From Galdieria partita (Eukaryota; Rhodophyta; Bangiophyceae; Galdieriales; Galdieriaceae): a stretch of DNA of 64,000 nucleotides. Where the stretch lies: positions 62,001 through 126,000 of the forward strand of contig BQMJ01000054.1 of NCBI GenBank assembly GCA_025991245.1. Reading direction: 5' to 3'. This document shows, piece after piece, positions 33,039 through 42,975 of this stretch (the stretch's first letter is position 1; every line of letters begins with the position of its first letter). The position numbers were made by a program, and so were the translations under genes. The notes beneath the pieces are model-generated. The model did not search any database. It saw only the letters and a list, made by a program, of their open reading frames with translations, and was not told the DNA's origin.

Positions 33039-35239
33039 ATGTCGTCCTCAGGAAACTCGAGAGGCTGGCCAGATAATAATGAAACAGACTTTATATGGCG
33101 TTCAAACAGTTTTCGTTCACCAGAGCCTTCTACAAGTGGTACAAACCGCCGCTCAGAAACAACTCGATTTATGGAAAGAGAAAGACAAATGACTCAAGTC
33201 GTTTTTAGAAGAAGACAGCGCTCTCCTTTGCCTTCCCTTTCTCAAATGGTTGGCCTTGAAAGTGAACAAGGAGAAACAAGAGCCTCTTTTTGTAGAGGTT
33301 TATCTCAAACCGATGGAGAGACCTATTTCCCTAATACTACAAAGAAACTAAAAGTGGGCAACAAGAAATGTCAGCCAAGGACAACTTGCAGTCATCTGGA
33401 AAACCTTGTGGAAGCTTTGTTTTATCGAGAATGTGGACTTGTCAAGGCTTCCTGTGGCTCTACTCATTTTTTTCGAATAGTTTATCGTGCAATAGTTCCC
33501 AAGGGTGGTGCAAGTCTAGATGTGAAGCTTCCAAATATAGTTATACGAAGGTTTACCCCTGATGGAAAGTATCTGGTTTGTTTCAGTCAGAATCAAAAGG
33601 ATTTAGTGGTTTATAGGTTTGTAGCATGATGAGATTGATGGTTGTATACTGAAATAGAACCAGGTTTGTTGGACCTCATTTCTGCTCCAAAGGTTCGGTT
33701 TCCGATGTAGATACTATGAGCAACGAAAATAATCATTTTCCTATTCCAAACTCATTCGAACATTTCTTTTCTCTTCACTTTCAAAAGACTATTGCTTTCA
33801 GAAATGAAATCCTTTGTAAAACATTTTGTATAGCTGGATTGAATGGAAGTTATTTGATTGTAGCTTCCTGGTCACCTCCTCAGGCATCCAGTAGTAATGA
33901 TGATAGAGAAAATATGGCAAACACTACGAGAGAAAGACCTGCATTGAATTTTGTGCCTTGTTTGGAAAAATTGAGTTTATATACTGTCAATATAGAAACA
34001 GGTTGTGTATGTGATAGTTGGAGTCTTCGGAATGACTTTGTTGATTTGGAAAATCACTCTGGTGTACATATGTTGGAGGATACTTTGTTGGTATTGTCTC
34101 TACGTTTTCAGGTGAGTAAGTAACGAACAATTTTGCTTGAATTGAACATAGATGTTAGAAATTGTATGTTTTGAAGCTACTTCCTTCCGGAATGTTGGTA
34201 CCTTTTAAAGAAATAGGCCCTCATTGCTTTGAAGATGATTCTTTAGTAATTGCCCAAATGGAGGAAAAGGAAAGAAGGTTTTGTATTCATTTGGAAAATC
34301 GCAAGTGGTTCTCATTAAGAGGAATGAAATGGAGTTTAGAACCTGAAGAGGTTTTTGAGAATCGAGTGGAAAACACAGGTTTGGGAAATGGAATGGCCTC
34401 GAGAGGTTTCTATGGAGGATTGATGCATCGCATTTTGACTTATTTTTATACTCATTCCATTGACCTGGACAATGTAGACTCCAACTCTCGGTCACAATTC
34501 TTTCATAGGTTCCAGGATTATACTTCATTCGTGATATTAAAAGCCCAGCTTTTAGATGCAGAACATATTATTCTGAGACTGGCTAGAGCAGAAGATGCTC
34601 AAAGAGCTATGGATCCTTCGTTGATGACTTTCTTCTTAGGATTTTATAATATGACGAGCACTCAATTTTTGGCTATTGTGCCTAACAACAATAGTGAACT
34701 TGCAAAGGTTGTGGAAGATTATAGCAGCAAGTTTTTACATACTTGTATGTCTTCTCTTTGTGAAGGATCAACTCCAACCTTTCGATATCGTTTTTTGTTT
34801 GGAAGCGATGCCCAGTCTTCGAAAGAAGCAAGTTGGTCGGAACATACAGTGAAAAGAATTCTTTCTTCCATTCCATGTTCTTGTCAAGTTTTTCATCACA
34901 GGTATTTTACAGCGTCTTGTCTTTGTTTCTAATTGAACAGGTTTTGCTAGTCCTTATTTGGATAGAAAGCTCTTTTCGTTTGATGAAAGCAAATTGTTGG
35001 CGTTGCAAGGATATAAAATGATTCCCTGTAGTGATACGGGAGTCATCAAGTTTACACTTTCATCAGGAGGACCATTAAGGTTTAAACTGCGTTCTGATTT
35101 CCGTCCCCAGTCAGAATCTTCAGAAAGTTGGAAGCGTCTGACTAGCTTTTTATTTCATCCAATTTTGCCTTTTGTGATTAATATGCAACAAAGTTTGTTG
35201 GAGCCATTGCAGATCAACTTTTATTATCATTTAGAATAA
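33039..35239 (+). CDS. DET1: DET1 (DE-ETIOLATED 1) homologue
   Basis: Four exons: 33039..33616, 33658..34111 (or from 33664), 34159..34882 (donor could be 34876) and 34941..35239; about 684 residues. DET1 blocks are clear: LPNIVIRRFTPDGKYLVCFS, NDFVDLENHSGVHMLEDTLLVLSLRFQ, and SPYLDRKLFSFDESKL with the C-terminal FLFHPILPFVINMQQ. In plants and animals DET1 joins DDB1, DDA1 and COP10 or CUL4 to steer ubiquitination and repress light responses or other transcription programmes. The N-terminal ~120 residues are disordered and Arg/Ser-rich, an extension over plant DET1. The exon 3 donor is uncertain: the obvious site at 34901 gives the wrong phase, and two nearby sites give the right one. Confidence 0.9.
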
Positions 35240-35267
35240 AAGTGATGGGCGCCATTGATTGGCTGTT

Positions 35268-36002
35268 ATGGAGGAAGAAGAAGGCGAACCAAAGAAGGAT
35301 TGGAAAACGATAATATCTCCACAATATTGGAAAAGCAATGTGTCTTTATTGTTCAAAGGTGCCCAACAAGGAAATAAAGTTTTCTCGTCACTACAGAATG
35401 TTTCGTTGTCAAAAGCGAGTGAGACCATTAGTAGACAAGTAAAAGAGTCAGCAAAGGAGCTCGGTGGTCTGTTTTCAGCCCAGGAGTGTCCACCAGAAGA
35501 GGGTCCGAAAGAAGCACCGTGGGAAGTTTTGACAGAAAAAGAGAAACCGTTTGCAAAGGAAATCGAAGAGAGGGTGTTGAATATGACGAGAGACTGTTAC
35601 CGGTCAAAGAAAGATAGGGAAGAAATGTTTCTTTCCTTATCTTCGTTGAAAGACACTCACTTTCGTTGGTCAAACCATTCTTGGATGAGGCAAGCGATGG
35701 CAGCTTTAGAAAGAGATCCTCTACTGTCAGACTTGAGAGCAGGTTTAGTACCGAAGAGAATGAGTGAGGAAAATTTTTGGCGCCAATATTTTTATCTTGT
35801 AGAAAGAGTGAAAAAGTCAGTGGTGACGAGTAGGCAGTTTGGATTGTTTGACGAATGGGACAACTGGGAAGATACTGTCAGTACGACGAGTCACCAAACT
35901 TTGAAACCAAGTCAAGAAAATAGTGACTTGGATAATGAAGTGGATCAAGTTTTCAGCCAAGTTTTGGATCAACACGATGATGGTGGAGTATCGTTGATGT
36001 GA
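35268..36002 (+). CDS. BSD-domain protein
   Basis: A single exon of 244 residues. The BSD domain lies at about 140-195: RQAMAALERDPLLSDLRAGLVP followed by MSEENFWRQYFYLVERVK, with the conserved F-W pair. The N-terminal half is charged with coiled-coil-like stretches, and the C-terminal ~45 residues are acidic. BSD domains occur in TFIIH p62, synapse-associated proteins and many small plant proteins of unknown role. The first ATG in frame is used; the gene begins 28 bp after the DET1 stop. Confidence 0.85.
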   Translation: MEEEEGEPKKDWKTIISPQYWKSNVSLLFKGAQQGNKVFSSLQNVSLSKASETISRQVKESAKELGGLFSAQECPPEEGPKEAPWEVLTEKEKPFAKEIEERVLNMTRDCYRSKKDREEMFLSLSSLKDTHFRWSNHSWMRQAMAALERDPLLSDLRAGLVPKRMSEENFWRQYFYLVERVKKSVVTSRQFGLFDEWDNWEDTVSTTSHQTLKPSQENSDLDNEVDQVFSQVLDQHDDGGVSLM

Positions 36003-36042
36003 ATAAAATGGATGAAACTGCAATCATTTTGTCCTAAGAGTG

Positions 36043-36894
36043 ATGGGAACGGAATGCTGCGGACACTTGCTCGGTTTTACAAGTAGTTGTGTAATATTGA
36101 AAAGACACCACCCAAAACATGTTTATGGATGCCACAAATCAACTATTCTAGGAACAAAGTTGGTTCCACAGAGATATTATTCTCTGGTAAAGAGGAACCC
36201 AACCACCACACAATCTAGTGAAAAGGGGATCCGTATGGTTCTACAAACCAACGTGGATTCTCCAAACAAGAAAGCACACCCATTGTCGAGACTTTTTACG
36301 CTTTTGGGTGTCTCTTGCATGTTTCTTATAGGAAGACCAACGCAAGCTGCTGTTTGGAAGGAACAAGGTGCTAGGTCCATAGAACAACAACAGACTGCTT
36401 TTATAGAAACAAAAAGTGATATGGCGTTTGACCAGAAGTTTTTAAGAAACGAAAAGATCACGGAACTTCCTGCTGCAGACTACTTGGAAGGATGCGTGGA
36501 TAGAGATTTTCAGTATACTTTTGTTTGGTCGAGAGTTCATGAGCTTTACACTCTTTTTGGTTCTTTGGCGTTTGTTGTGATTTTCAACACTTTTACAGCT
36601 TTCGTGGATAATTTTATTCAGCAACAGGAACGGAAGGAAGTTCAAGAAGAGCTGGAACGATTTGGTCGGTTTTTATCTCCCAAAACAGAATATAGGGATG
36701 ATGTCAGCTTGGATAAGGTAGATATTAATATGTGGAAAGCACAACAACGAGAACGTTCTTTCTATGGTAGGGAATTTTCCGCACAAGATATGTTTGAAGA
36801 CGATGACACTGAAGAAGAAAGCGATGGCGATGAAAAGAACCAGGATGATGGTGACGTTGATTACAAAGACTTGGAAAAACTATTGAAGAAATAA
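36043..36894 (+). CDS. Hypothetical plastid membrane protein with acidic tail
   Basis: A single exon of 283 residues. Residues 1-75 are basic and Ser/Thr/His-rich (transit-like), followed by a hydrophobic segment LFTLLGVSCMFLIG ending in PTQAAVW, which could be a second-stage thylakoid signal or a membrane helix. A second helix lies at LYTLFGSLAFVVIFNTFTAFV, and the last ~100 residues are strongly charged with an Asp/Glu run. I do not recognise the family. The layout suggests a plastid inner-membrane or thylakoid protein with a stromal charged tail. Confidence 0.62.
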   Translation: MGTECCGHLLGFTSSCVILKRHHPKHVYGCHKSTILGTKLVPQRYYSLVKRNPTTTQSSEKGIRMVLQTNVDSPNKKAHPLSRLFTLLGVSCMFLIGRPTQAAVWKEQGARSIEQQQTAFIETKSDMAFDQKFLRNEKITELPAADYLEGCVDRDFQYTFVWSRVHELYTLFGSLAFVVIFNTFTAFVDNFIQQQERKEVQEELERFGRFLSPKTEYRDDVSLDKVDINMWKAQQRERSFYGREFSAQDMFEDDDTEEESDGDEKNQDDGDVDYKDLEKLLKK

Positions 36895-37137
36895 AAAAAA
36901 GTTTACAATCTCATACATTGTATCAGCAATAGTACGTGATCATGAGTGTAAAGGATTCTGTTTGTTGATCAGTATAAAAAGTCTGTAGTAACAAACTTCG
37001 AGCTTTGTATATGGGCATCCCCGAAGTGAAGATTGGGGATCGCTGTGGTCTACCTATGCATCATAGAATGACAACGATGAAACAGGACAGAGTTTTATAG
37101 ACAGAGTTTACATAGTGGGGGTCGAGAAACAAGTAGA
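36895..37137. promoter_or_regulatory. Promoter region of the STK19 gene, with two short hairpins
   Basis: A TATAAA-like element lies at about 36973. Two short inverted repeats follow: ACAAA/TTTGT around 36991-37008 and ATCCCC/GGGGAT at 37017-37022 and 37035-37040. No tRNA fold or pol III B box of good quality is seen. It may be only the STK19 promoter and leader. Confidence 0.3.
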
Positions 37138-37949
37138 ATGGAAGAATGCGAAATAGGTATTGTTCTGTTTTGGAGTTTTTCAAAGAATAAACACTTTGAA
37201 GATTTTCCGTGTCCAAGCGATGTCGAGACTGCACTGGAGGTTTTGTTTCGCGACTTTCCCGGAGTGTGCGAAATTCCAGGTTTTCCTCCTTGCGCACTGC
37301 AGAGTCAAGTTCAGGCGCTAGTTAAGGACGGCAGCAAAGTGGAACCTGAGCTTCGTCACCTCTTATCGTTCAACGCTGTTCGTTGTTTTCACGCAGTTAT
37401 TGGCGGTGTGGTCGATGCTGTCATCGTGAGAGAGAAAGACTTTCGAGAATACGTCGAACGTCAAGCTGAGAGGCAAAAGCCGTTGGAAATGAAAGCCATT
37501 CACTATTTTATGGAGAGGATACTCAATGTTTATCGAGACAAGTTTCTGGAGGAGAGGGACCTTGAGCAACATTTTGGACAAGAGGCAATAGAGTATTTAC
37601 CGCACTGGATTCGTTTAGGAGTTTGTATTCGACGTGACAACAAAAGTTATTGGCTATCTCTTCCCAATGTCGGTAGGTTTTTGAAACATTGTCGCCAGGG
37701 AAGGAAGGAAATCCTTCTCATGTTGAAACGAACTCGGTTCCATGAGATTGCCTTGAGGTAGGAGGATGTTAGGTATAAGAGGAGAACAAGTGATGTTCCA
37801 CTGACATGATATGTAGAACTTTAGAGAAACGAAAGTTGAAACGTTCCAGTTTTCCAGTGAAATTCCATCTTAGAGAGTTGATAGGTAGTGGTCAAGTTGA
37901 GCAACTACAAAGTCCGGCGGGTACACTGATTCGTTTAAACGAGTGTTGA
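37138..37949 (+). CDS. STK19: STK19 (winged-helix protein of transcription-coupled repair)
   Basis: Two exons (37138..37757, 37817..37949) with a 59-nt intron give 250 residues. The order of winged-helix blocks follows STK19: ALEVLFRDFPGVCEIPGFP, CALQSQVQALVKDGSKVEPELR, then KAIHYFMERIL, WLSLPNVGRFLKHCRQGRKEI and the C-terminal FHLRELIGSGQVEQLQSPAG. Despite its name STK19 is not a kinase: no kinase motif is present, and animal STK19 binds DNA and the stalled-polymerase repair complex (CSA, TFIIH). Assignment rests on remembered family motifs in order along the whole length. Confidence 0.85.
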
Positions 37950-38987
37950 TAGCGAACTTGAATGATTGTTCCTATTGGACATTTCATAGGAATGAGAATA
38001 CTTTCAGGTTTTTGGTAAGAGGAGGGGTCAGCATCCATGGAGAGTTGTTTTTCTATGTGTGTTGTAAAAGACTCGAGAATGGGAAGAGCTATCTTCGACG
38101 CCAGGATGGGGAGCTGGAGATTGGGTTATCAATGTAGACGTATTGATTCCTCATAGGTCATTCTTTGCCTTCATTAAAAGCAGTTGTCACGACAACTCGC
38201 AACATTCGTACTAGAATTATTCCAAAACCAGAAACAAACTGTTCAGATATGTTTCTCGTCCTAATGGAAGTGAAAGGGAGACTCTCTGAACATATCTTGG
38301 AACAGATTCACAAGAGGAGAAGAACTGGAAACAGAATATCTGCCTGAAGAAAGAGCTTGAGTTTTGAGATTTTTAGAGATGCTCCATCCTCTGTAAGTTG
38401 TGTTACTTTCTGACAAGGCAAGCTCTGTTTTGGATAGTGGGAGAAGGATGCAATGGAAAAGCCAAAATGGGTCATGAAAGCCCAATTGTTTTATGATCTA
38501 TCGGAGCTTCCCCTTATCAACACAAGAATAAGCATCGACTCGAGAGTTGTCTCTGTGTGTAGAAGAATTTTTACAATGAAGTGTATTGTGATTTTCTGCT
38601 TCACTTTGTATTGTTTGTGTAACATTCGAAGACTTGCACGAAGGTTTGGTAAACAGCATTACAATTCTTGTAATAATCAGCAGCTTCTTTTCAATTCTAG
38701 TAGACTAAATAATGAGCACAAACGACAATTATGGATAGGCGGTTTCGCGAACAAAAGAAGTTTCCTCTTCAAATAAAAAACACTCACGGAAGAGACAAGA
38801 ATTACTCTGCACACGGTTTCTCTGTTCATCATCGTATTATCAAGTTTGCCAAGTCTTATCGTCATCATAGACAGTGCATTGTTCAAGCTTTGGAAACAAA
38901 ACTTTCAACAGCGTCCATGGTTTCAACGGAGTCAAAATACTCTCGTGCGATGCCCAGTAACACTTTGTAGAGCTATAGATAAGGCTC
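37950..38987. other. Unresolved stretch with coding-like fragments
   Basis: About 1 kb without a recognisable gene in an otherwise packed window. Plus-strand fragments that look coding lie at 37965-38132 (contains FLVRGGVSIHGELFF and SYLRRQDGELEIG) and 38160-38345 (SDMFLVLMEVKGRLSEHILE); a join over 38104-38157 would keep one frame but needs a ~32-50 nt intron and no ATG start is evident. An ATG frame at 38453..38776 (107 codons) has one hydrophobic segment (CIVIFCFTLYCLC). No family is recognised. It may be a divergent multi-exon gene or decayed sequence. Confidence 0.3.
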
Positions 38988-39400
38988 CTATAAGAATCCT
39001 TTCTCCGATCCGGCGTCACGTTCTCCTACAATGATGATGCGTTCCTGTTCCAGTAAACTTTCTGGGTTGAGATATTCCACATTCAGAGTGAACTCATCCA
39101 CTCGAGCTCGTCTGTAAGGAGCTATTCTCATGGATTTCACTATTCTCTCTAGAGCGTAAAAAGAGAGTACAGCTGCACCTACTAGTTAACTGATTTCAGT
39201 AACCTGGTCAAGCTCAAATGAAGAACAGAAAAACTACTTTGAGAGTCGAAGAATTCCTTTGTATACTAGTTGCCGTCCCTTCCATTCGGTCAGATACATT
39301 TTCTAAACTCTCCTAGTCCTTGAGGTAATGTACCTCTGACCGTTAACAGCATGCTGGTTTGAATCATTTTTGGAATCATCGCAATGCAAAGCCTTCCCAT
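38988..39400 (-). CDS. Possible small membrane protein, two exons
   Basis: Two exons (39400..39298 and 39181..38988) with a 116-nt intron would give 98 residues in frame. The first exon encodes a basic, hydrophobic leader (IAMIPKMIQTSMLLTVRG), the second a membrane helix (GAAVLSFYALERIV) and a charged tail (RVDEFTLNVEYLNPESLLEQ). The intron is twice the local norm, and an alternative exon starting at ATG 39300 would give a phase mismatch. No family is recognised; it could be a small mitochondrial membrane protein. Confidence 0.35.
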
Positions 39401-39532
39401 CGACCCAACCTCCCGGCCCCTTCATGAGAATGTCGGCCGCAATAGTCGACAGAATGGTTCATCGTCCTATTTCCCATTTTCTAGTGTTGTTCCGTCGTTG
39501 ATTTCGGTTGGGTACTTGAGACACACGTAGAT

Positions 39533-40538
39533 ATGGCAACTGCAGTAGAAGGAAAGCAGGAGTCGACAAAAGACACCAAGTTGAAAAAAGCTTTTGACTT
39601 GAAGTCTTTCTTGAAGGACTTGGCAGCAGGAGGTGTGGCTGGGGCAATCTCCAAGACGGCGGTGGCCCCTATCGAAAGAGTAAAGTTGTTACTTCAAGTG
39701 CAGTACTCCAATCCACAAATCCCTGAAGAGAAACGATACAAGGGCATTATTGATTGCTTTAAAAGAGTCCCAAAGGAGCAAGGGTTCATCTCTTTCTGGA
39801 GAGGGAATATGGCTAACGTCATTCGTTACTTCCCTACTCAGGCCCTTAACTTTGCCTTCAAGGACAAGTACAAGTCCATCTTCTTAGAAGGAGTTGATAA
39901 GAAGAAACAGTTTTGGAGGTACTTTGTTGGAAATCTGGCCGCAGGTGGTGCAGCAGGTGGAACTTCCTTGTTCGTGGTGTATCCTTTGGACTTTGCTCGT
40001 ACGAGACTTGCCGCAGATATTGGCAGAGGTGAAGGTCGTTTGTACACTGGCTTGATTGATTGTTGTATCAAAACCGCCAAATCTGTAAGTAGATATACCG
40101 ACAAATGTCGAAGTTTTCTAACATTCGTGGGAATAGGATGGAGTCATTGGTCTGTATCGAGGGTTTGGTGTTTCTTTAGGAGGTATTATTGTGTATCGCG
40201 CAGCATTCTTTGGTTTATTTGACACTGCAAAGCCTCTGTTGTTGACTGGCAAGCTGGAAAACAACATATTCTTATCGTGGGTCATTGCTCAAACCGTTAC
40301 AACTACAGCTGGTATCATTTCTTATCCGTTTGACACGGTTCGTAGAAGAATGATGATGCAGTCTGGTTTGCCGGCGGAGAAGCGGTTATACAAGAATACT
40401 TTAGACTGTTGGATAAAGACGGCTAAAAATGAAGGTTCAACTGCCTTTTTCAAAGGCGCACTTTCCAACGTTATTCGTGGAACGGGTGGTGCTATTGTCT
40501 TAGTATTGTATGATGAGTTTAAGAGGTTGCTATATTAA
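39533..40538 (+). CDS. ANT: Mitochondrial ADP/ATP carrier
   Basis: Two exons (39533..40084, 40137..40538) with a 52-nt intron give 317 residues. All three carrier repeats are present ([42 protein letters not shown]), and RRRMMM is the adenine nucleotide translocase signature. It exchanges cytosolic ADP for matrix ATP across the inner mitochondrial membrane. The first ~25 residues are charged, as in other non-animal ANTs. Upstream 130 bp hold pyrimidine-rich sequence expected for a strong promoter and leader. Confidence 0.97.
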
Positions 40539-40867
40539 TTTGCAAGGGCTTCTCTAATCAGCAATGTAATGCGTTAAAATATCTTGGTGATTTTTGTTTG
40601 TTTGTTTGCTTCTCTGTCTTCCTTCAATTGAGTTTTAAATAAAGGGCGAGTGAACTTGCGCCGTTTCATATGTGAAAAAGTGGAAAGGCACCATTTCACG
40701 GTCTTCGTCAATGCCCTTTTTTTGCACCGCCACGTGACCGCTTCCCAAAAAGGGCAATTTCGTAAAGAAAACTGCTCATCTCTGGAAATGGCCCAATTTC
40801 TATTTTTAGCAAATCGCGATTTTTCTACATCGCATAAGACAACAGTTGCGATACAACACTTGTGAAA
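40539..40867. promoter_or_regulatory. Promoter region of the ankyrin gene
   Basis: The gap holds the ANT 3' end (AATAAA at about 40638) and the upstream region of the next gene. A CACGTGAC E-box/G-box-like site lies at about 40731, and a repeated AAAGGGCAATTT-like motif is near 40748. No RNA gene or open frame of interest is seen. Confidence 0.35.
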
Positions 40868-41695
40868 ATGGACAAACAGTTGAAAATGAGCTTGGAGCCA
40901 TTAAACTTGGAACTTTTACCACCTGTTGTGAATATAGGATTATCATTAGAAACAATGAAGACAGCCTTGCTACAAGATAACAGTTGTTTAATGCAAGAAG
41001 GGCACTATCTCAAGGAATCGGAAAGAGATACAAGTACCCATTTTTTGTCTCCTAACAAAAGAAAATTACTTCATGCATGTGCCAAAGGAAATGTGGATAC
41101 TGTAAGGAGCCTCGTGCAAGAAGCAAAAGTTTCACCCAACTTTCACAACTACGATAAAAGAACACCGCTGCATTTAGCAGCTGCTGAAGGACATTTAGAA
41201 ATTGCTAAAATACTTGTTGAGGCAGGAGCATCTCTAACTACTTGTGATCGGTGGGGATGCACACCTCTTTTTGATGCAGTGAATGGAAAACATCAAATAT
41301 TGAGCCAATACCTGTTTGACATCGTTCAGGATAACAGTGCACCAACTCGAAGACATTCTACATCATGCTCAACTCCCTTTGAAAAAGATTCTCAACATGG
41401 TTGCACCAACTCTTGCGATACGGGTAACTGGAGTCTTTGTAAGGTGGAACACTTCAAACGATACACGCAGAAGGAAGAAAATATCCCAAAAGATGAGCAA
41501 GGAGGAGGTAAAAAAAACGTTCGAGATATTCAAGACTACTCTAATCATACATATGAAAACTCCATTTCTCATCTTCAACAAATTAACGACGAATATACCC
41601 GTAAACAAAAACAACTACTTCAGACATTTCAAAACCAAAAACAAAGTTTGTTCCGAAGAAGACTCTCTCGTCTTTGTACAAATCTTGAAGATTAG
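40868..41695 (+). CDS. Ankyrin-repeat protein
   Basis: A single exon of 275 residues. Three ankyrin repeats lie at about 62-160: RKLLHACAKGNVDTVRSLV, RTPLHLAAAEGHLEIAKILV and WGCTPLFDAVNGKHQILSQYL. The repeat sequence is close to the ankyrin tail of glutaminases, but no glutaminase domain is present. A C-terminal coiled coil (HLQQINDEYTRKQKQLLQTF) ends in a basic stretch. It is likely a protein-protein adaptor; the partner is unknown. It converges with the RGG gene over 40 bp. Confidence 0.85.
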   Translation: MDKQLKMSLEPLNLELLPPVVNIGLSLETMKTALLQDNSCLMQEGHYLKESERDTSTHFLSPNKRKLLHACAKGNVDTVRSLVQEAKVSPNFHNYDKRTPLHLAAAEGHLEIAKILVEAGASLTTCDRWGCTPLFDAVNGKHQILSQYLFDIVQDNSAPTRRHSTSCSTPFEKDSQHGCTNSCDTGNWSLCKVEHFKRYTQKEENIPKDEQGGGKKNVRDIQDYSNHTYENSISHLQQINDEYTRKQKQLLQTFQNQKQSLFRRRLSRLCTNLED

Positions 41696-41735
41696 TTTCA
41701 CGCAACTCAAAAGGCGAAAAATAAGTAGATAAACC

Positions 41736-42337
41736 TCATTTTCCACCAGGAGAGGTTGAATCAGGGCTTTCAAAATCCTTCTGAGCAACTTGTAACGTAG
41801 CCAGGAAATCTTTGGAAGAAATGACAGGCGCTGATCCTTTACTCCAGGGCTTTTGATTAGTCCTGCAAAGTCTTGTTCCTAGAGTAAACGGATTCAGAAC
41901 ATCCGAAGCAGTGAGTCTATCCTCCTCACCAGAAGTACTCTGCAAAGCTGAATGCATGGCTTCGTCATATCTCTGCTGCAACTTTTTCTCAACTTCTTCA
42001 GCATTGAAACGCGAGCTTCGTTGAAAACTGTTTACTGTGTTGGGCGGAGTTATCTCCAAGTCCTCTTGGAAGGACACGGTTGAGGTTTTCTGAACGGTCC
42101 TTTGCACTCTATTTTCTATCTTTGCATTATTCACGGATTCTATAAATATCTGAGTTTATATACTACCTGAGCGCTATGGCTGTCTTACCTTTGGTCCTCC
42201 CCCGTCCACCACGTCCCCTAGGTCGACTGCGATACGACAGAATTGATCAGTACAATGCTCTTCTAGTTCAAGCAGCCATTTGTTTCATACCTGAAGTTAA
42301 AGTTACCTCGACTAGGTCTGTTGGTATCTCCTCCCAT
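41736..42337 (-). CDS. Small RGG-motif protein, three exons
   Basis: Exons 42337..42291, 42226..42189 and 42139..41736 with 64- and 49-nt introns close in frame at 162 residues. The second exon is only 38 nt and encodes RPRGRGGRGRTK, an RGG box typical of RNA-binding and PRMT substrate proteins. The rest is hydrophilic with a helix (FNAEEVEKKLQQRYDEAM). No family is recognised. Branch-like CTGAT and CTCAG sequences precede both acceptors. The last exon alone has no ATG near its start, which is why the upstream exons are needed. Confidence 0.65.
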
Positions 42338-42975
42338 AACTTTTCAAAGACTTGGTTTACTGAAACTCTCTCGACGAACGGCCAAACAGTGCGCGGCTGA
42401 AGATTCCAAGAATTAATCTTCACATGATTGCACAAGTTGTTATGAAATCACATCGTTCTTATCCAAAGTGCTGAAAAACAGTTTGGACAATAAAAGAGAG
42501 TCTAGATAAGACTCCTTCAAATGAAACGGCACGGTTTGTACCTCTGTTGAATCGAAGTTTGAAAGTTTTAACTACTTTCATTCAGAAATAGCATCAAGAA
42601 ATAAACCTCTATTATGAACAAGAAACTAAAAAAACAAATGGTGGGACACTTCTTTTATGCAGTTTGGTATCGATTGACCACGACTGCGTGAATGAACAAT
42701 TTCCAGTTGTGGATATAAAGTTGCCGAGTCCAAATGATCACAATTCGATTACTATTTGAGTGCCAACAATAACTTGACCAAAATATTGACTCGTCTTTAA
42801 CAATCCAAAAAACAAACTACACTCGAATATTACCAAATATAAGAAGATTTTGTTACAGCAACCCCTTTGAGGATACATTTTCTTCAAAACAACTGGAGAA
42901 ATATTTTTCGAGTTGAAAATTATACACGTAGAAAAAGTTATGAAGGTAAAAGACAATAGACTTGAATAGCAAGGA
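42338..42975. other. Intergenic, no gene seen
   Basis: This is the promoter side of the RGG gene and the 3' side of UFC1, both on the minus strand. It is AT-rich in its second half. I see no open frame with family features, RNA gene or repeat. Confidence 0.4.

Noticed and set aside
35750-35790. E2F-like TTTTTGGCGCC sites (also at about 45298 and 63068)
   Set aside because: Two of them lie inside coding exons, so chance is the simpler explanation.
38677-39034. Several 60-80 codon ORFs on both strands
   Set aside because: None shows family features, and they overlap each other in different frames; the interval is reported as unresolved instead.
42176-42400. Plus-strand 74-codon ORF with ATG
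   Set aside because: It is antisense to the three-exon RGG gene, whose splice sites, phases and last exon all fit; the ORF itself shows no family features.
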